Assembly (NCBI GenBank): GCA_036877525.1
Contig: JAZGTH010000008.1
Coordinates: 11,128,001-11,192,000, forward strand
Direction of reading: 5' to 3'
Source: Chromobotia macracanthus
Taxonomy: Eukaryota > Chordata > Actinopteri > Cypriniformes > Botiidae
Length of the DNA: 64,000 nucleotides
A program made the translations under genes and the position numbers. The notes beneath the pieces are model-generated. The model was not told the DNA's origin. It saw nothing but the letters and a program-made list of their open reading frames with translations, and made no database searches. Positions 61,533 through 64,000 of the stretch are shown piece by piece (position 1 is the first letter of the stretch; each line of letters starts with the position of its first letter).

Positions 61533-64000
61533 GTCAGTTTGCTTTATTCTTGCTCTTTTCCTCTTTCTCTTCCTTTTTGTTGTTTTGGCACTATGTTTTT
61601 TTCCTTTTTTAACACGTGACACATGGATGCGGTGAGTCATTTATCGACGGCTCCTCATTTGCCATTTGAAGAGTACTCATTTCTCACATCTTACCCACGG
61701 GCCAATCATGTACCAGCCATTGCAAAGGGGCTGCTAACTAACTTCATTAGCTTGTCTTTAAATGTCAACGGCCCAAGCACATCCATTTAAGAGCTCACAT
61801 CATTGCCATTATGTTTACTTACAACCTTTACGAGGTCAGCGGTGCTTTTGATGGATGTGTTTGCATATGTGTTCTTGCTCATTTGTGTGTGTGTGTCTGT
61901 GAGCTATTGGGTTGGAAAGATATTTCACACTTTTAGAGTACAAGTTAAATTTGACGATAAAACCATCTTACCTTTCAGAGCAGGTGTTTTCACACCGGCC
62001 GTTCGGTCCTCAGACTCCGCGTGTGGTGGATTAAGCAGCGCTATTTGTCCTCGTCTTCTCATACCCATGAGTGTCTGTTTTCCCTGTCGTTTTCCTGTCA
62101 GTGCTGCGATAAGTTTTAATGACCAGAGCGAATCTGCGAATGGTGTGGTGTTGTGCAGCTGTCTCCAGCTGTGGACACACAAGTCACTTAAATGTCACAC
62201 TGTCCCCATTGCAACATAATCGTTGTGTCCTTTGTCTTCACGCAGAAGAAGCTGCGTGCTCGTGCCTTCATCATGTCCTCCTGAGAACTTTCTGTGTATG
62301 AGACTGAAAGTCGTTATTATGATGCAATGTGAATTTAAGCAAAACATAGAACTGCTGCAGAGAATCATGGGAAATATATTGTGTTAATCGCACGTCATCA
62401 TAACTAGATATGTAAATATGTAGTATTTTCTGGCATGCTAAATCATCCTTGTTCAACAGTACAACAAAAATGTGTTTTTAAAAAACAATTTTTTTATACT
62501 CTGAAAGTTAATGTGGCCAATCCCATAAGTTTTTCATAGATTTTTTTTACTGACACTCCAACTCGGAAACTGCTAATTATAACATTGCATGGCGTTCATG
62601 TGTGCTCCCCTTTCAAATGTGATCATTCCAGCATGACTTAAAGGCAGTGTACATTTTTGTCATGAAATACTAATCTGAGAACAGTTCATTGGTTATGAAG
62701 TATCGGTCCGATGTGGAGAAACTGGGTGTTGAAAACTTCCCTCTCTAAAATCAGGACAGACCTTTGAGACAGCTGTAGTGAAGTCTGATAGATGGGTACG
62801 TTTTCAAATGATGTTATGGTTAAGAAAAGAGATGTTTTTGTAGATCAAAAGGTTTCACCAGAGAGATTTGGACAGCTAATGGATCGAGCATGCTAATGCA
62901 AAGCGTTTGAGCTGAAACATTCATTCCTGTGTTGGAGTGCTCCAGTACCGTGTGTGATTCCATTCCACTGAAGGCCTCTTGTTACAAGGTCGAGCTGAAT
63001 ACACACAGCTGCTTTAAATCTGGATAGGCAAGGCTGGTTCTTTCACAGAAACCGCTTTCATCATTACGTGAAGTGAAACGAAGACCTTGAGACAAGGCTG
63101 ATCACACTGAGGCTGGTCAATAGCAGACTTCCCTTTGAGATTCATTTTGCTTACATAGTGATTGCTCAATGCTCCCCGTTCAGTCCCGCTCAGTTTTACA
63201 CATTGCTGTCCATATACCTTTTAATTGGTTTGTCTGTTTAATTCTGAGGCATCATACATCAGCACAAAGTTTCTACTATAAAACTAATTTGAAACAAACA
63301 TGAGGCATTAAGTAAATGTATGCACACATGTACACAAAATTTACTTAGTTATGATTGGCTAAAGAAATGTATAAAAAACACTTTACCTTTATACACACAC
63401 ATACGCATATACAAATATTCAGACACACATTTATATAGCCCAGCCAACACAAAGATTTAAATATCTCAGTGTGGAGACAGGCAGTGTGAGAGGGTATGTT
63501 TACTGTTATTAAGTCCCCATCAAAGAAATGTAGTGCTGCTTTTAGTTTTGCGATAATTAGCTTCACACGCCCTTTCAGACTGAAACTGAGAAGCAGTCTG
63601 GCCAAGAGAAGACAACAGCATCTGTTTATATTTCTGCCATTCAGACGGTTATTAAAAGCCATTTTCACAGAGCCCAGCACGAAGCCAAATTGTAGACACA
63701 GTTGGACTAAGACAGGCAAATGTTAAAGCTGGCATGGACCAAACACAGCCGGCCTGATCAGAGTGCCACTGTAGAGAAGGGCAGGACCACAGACAGAGAA
63801 ACATCACTCACTCACACAGACTGTTCTGTTGCTTCTACTTTATAGAGCGGTTGATCTCATACAGAGTGTTTGATTAAAAACCAGGCAAATACAGCTATAT
63901 GGCATGTGGTTGACAAGCCATCATCTCCTTATTTAGACGTGTGTGTGCGTGTGTGGTCCTGGTATTCACTATGTTATGGAGACCAAATTTCCCCAAAAGT

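Larger units (their letters stand above)
46214..64000 (+). other. diaph3 intron sequence, at least 17.8 kb
   Basis: I found no constitutive FH2 exon. Recognised contents are a perfect hairpin at 46938-46975, (CT)n at 47403-47468, an L2/SINE-tail fragment at 51229-51320, a TTAA-flanked MITE at 54378-54653, a tail relic at 55169-55220, a MITE at 57590-57926, short tandem repeats at 60082-60176, and a candidate microexon at 61524-61532 with its upstream signals. The final 2.4 kb shows nothing nameable. Confidence 0.75.

Noticed and set aside
62240..62285. Possible exon after ACGCAG (AAGAAGCTGCGTGC)
   Set aside because: The translation does not resemble any FH2 segment, and no donor in a suitable phase follows.

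Overview
This window looks like vertebrate nuclear DNA from a teleost fish, most likely a cyprinid or close relative. The inference rests on a spliced vertebrate gene with long AT-rich introns. It also rests on repeats typical of such genomes: a 5'-truncated L2-type LINE with a (TTGAC)n tail, a tRNA-headed SINE with an eel-L2-like tail, Tc1-like and foldback MITEs, and long (CT)n tracts. No prokaryotic gene, rRNA, CRISPR array or intact transposase is visible.

The window is the interior of one plus-strand gene, diaph3 (diaphanous-related formin 3, mDia2 type). Thirteen exons were read by hand: 4431-4561, 25092-25166, 25328-25397, 28933-29069, 30402-30507, 34731-34841, 35825-35943, 36413-36529, 40314-40432, 40520-40584, 41413-41517, 43536-43844 and 46099-46213. 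They join in phase for 1579 nt (526 codons plus one base) without a stop. In order they encode the armadillo-type DID/FH3 region, the dimerisation region and coiled coil, a compact proline-rich FH1, and the first part of FH2. The start codon, the N-terminal GTPase-binding segment, most of FH2 and the DAD tail lie outside the window. Paralogue choice rests on recalled human sequences: MMTDVVKLLSA, VACMQLINALVTSPDELDF and LPFGLKPKKEFKPE fit DIAPH3 better than DIAPH1 or DIAPH2.

Three splicing features stand out. The intron at 35944-36412 is a minor-spliceosome (U12) AT-AC intron with a perfect ATATCCTT donor, a CTCCTTAAC branch site and an AC acceptor. The intron at 40585-41412 is a GC-AG intron. 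In the last, very long intron, 61524-61532 is a candidate 9-nt microexon. It carries the architecture of SRRM4-regulated neural microexons: a distant TTCTAAC branch site, an AG-free stretch of about 110 nt, a (CT)16 tract, four TGC triplets and a phase-preserving length. It falls where, from memory, mouse and human DIAPH1 reference proteins differ by three residues.

By region: 1-4430 is intron with hAT-like and SINE relics. 4562-25091 is a 20.5-kb intron with a SINE, Tc1-like and TTAA MITEs and the L2 LINE. 25092-46213 is the exon-dense core. 46214-64000 is intron with MITEs, a perfect hairpin and the candidate microexon. Other reading frames in the introns are short, lack homology I recognise, and are treated as chance.
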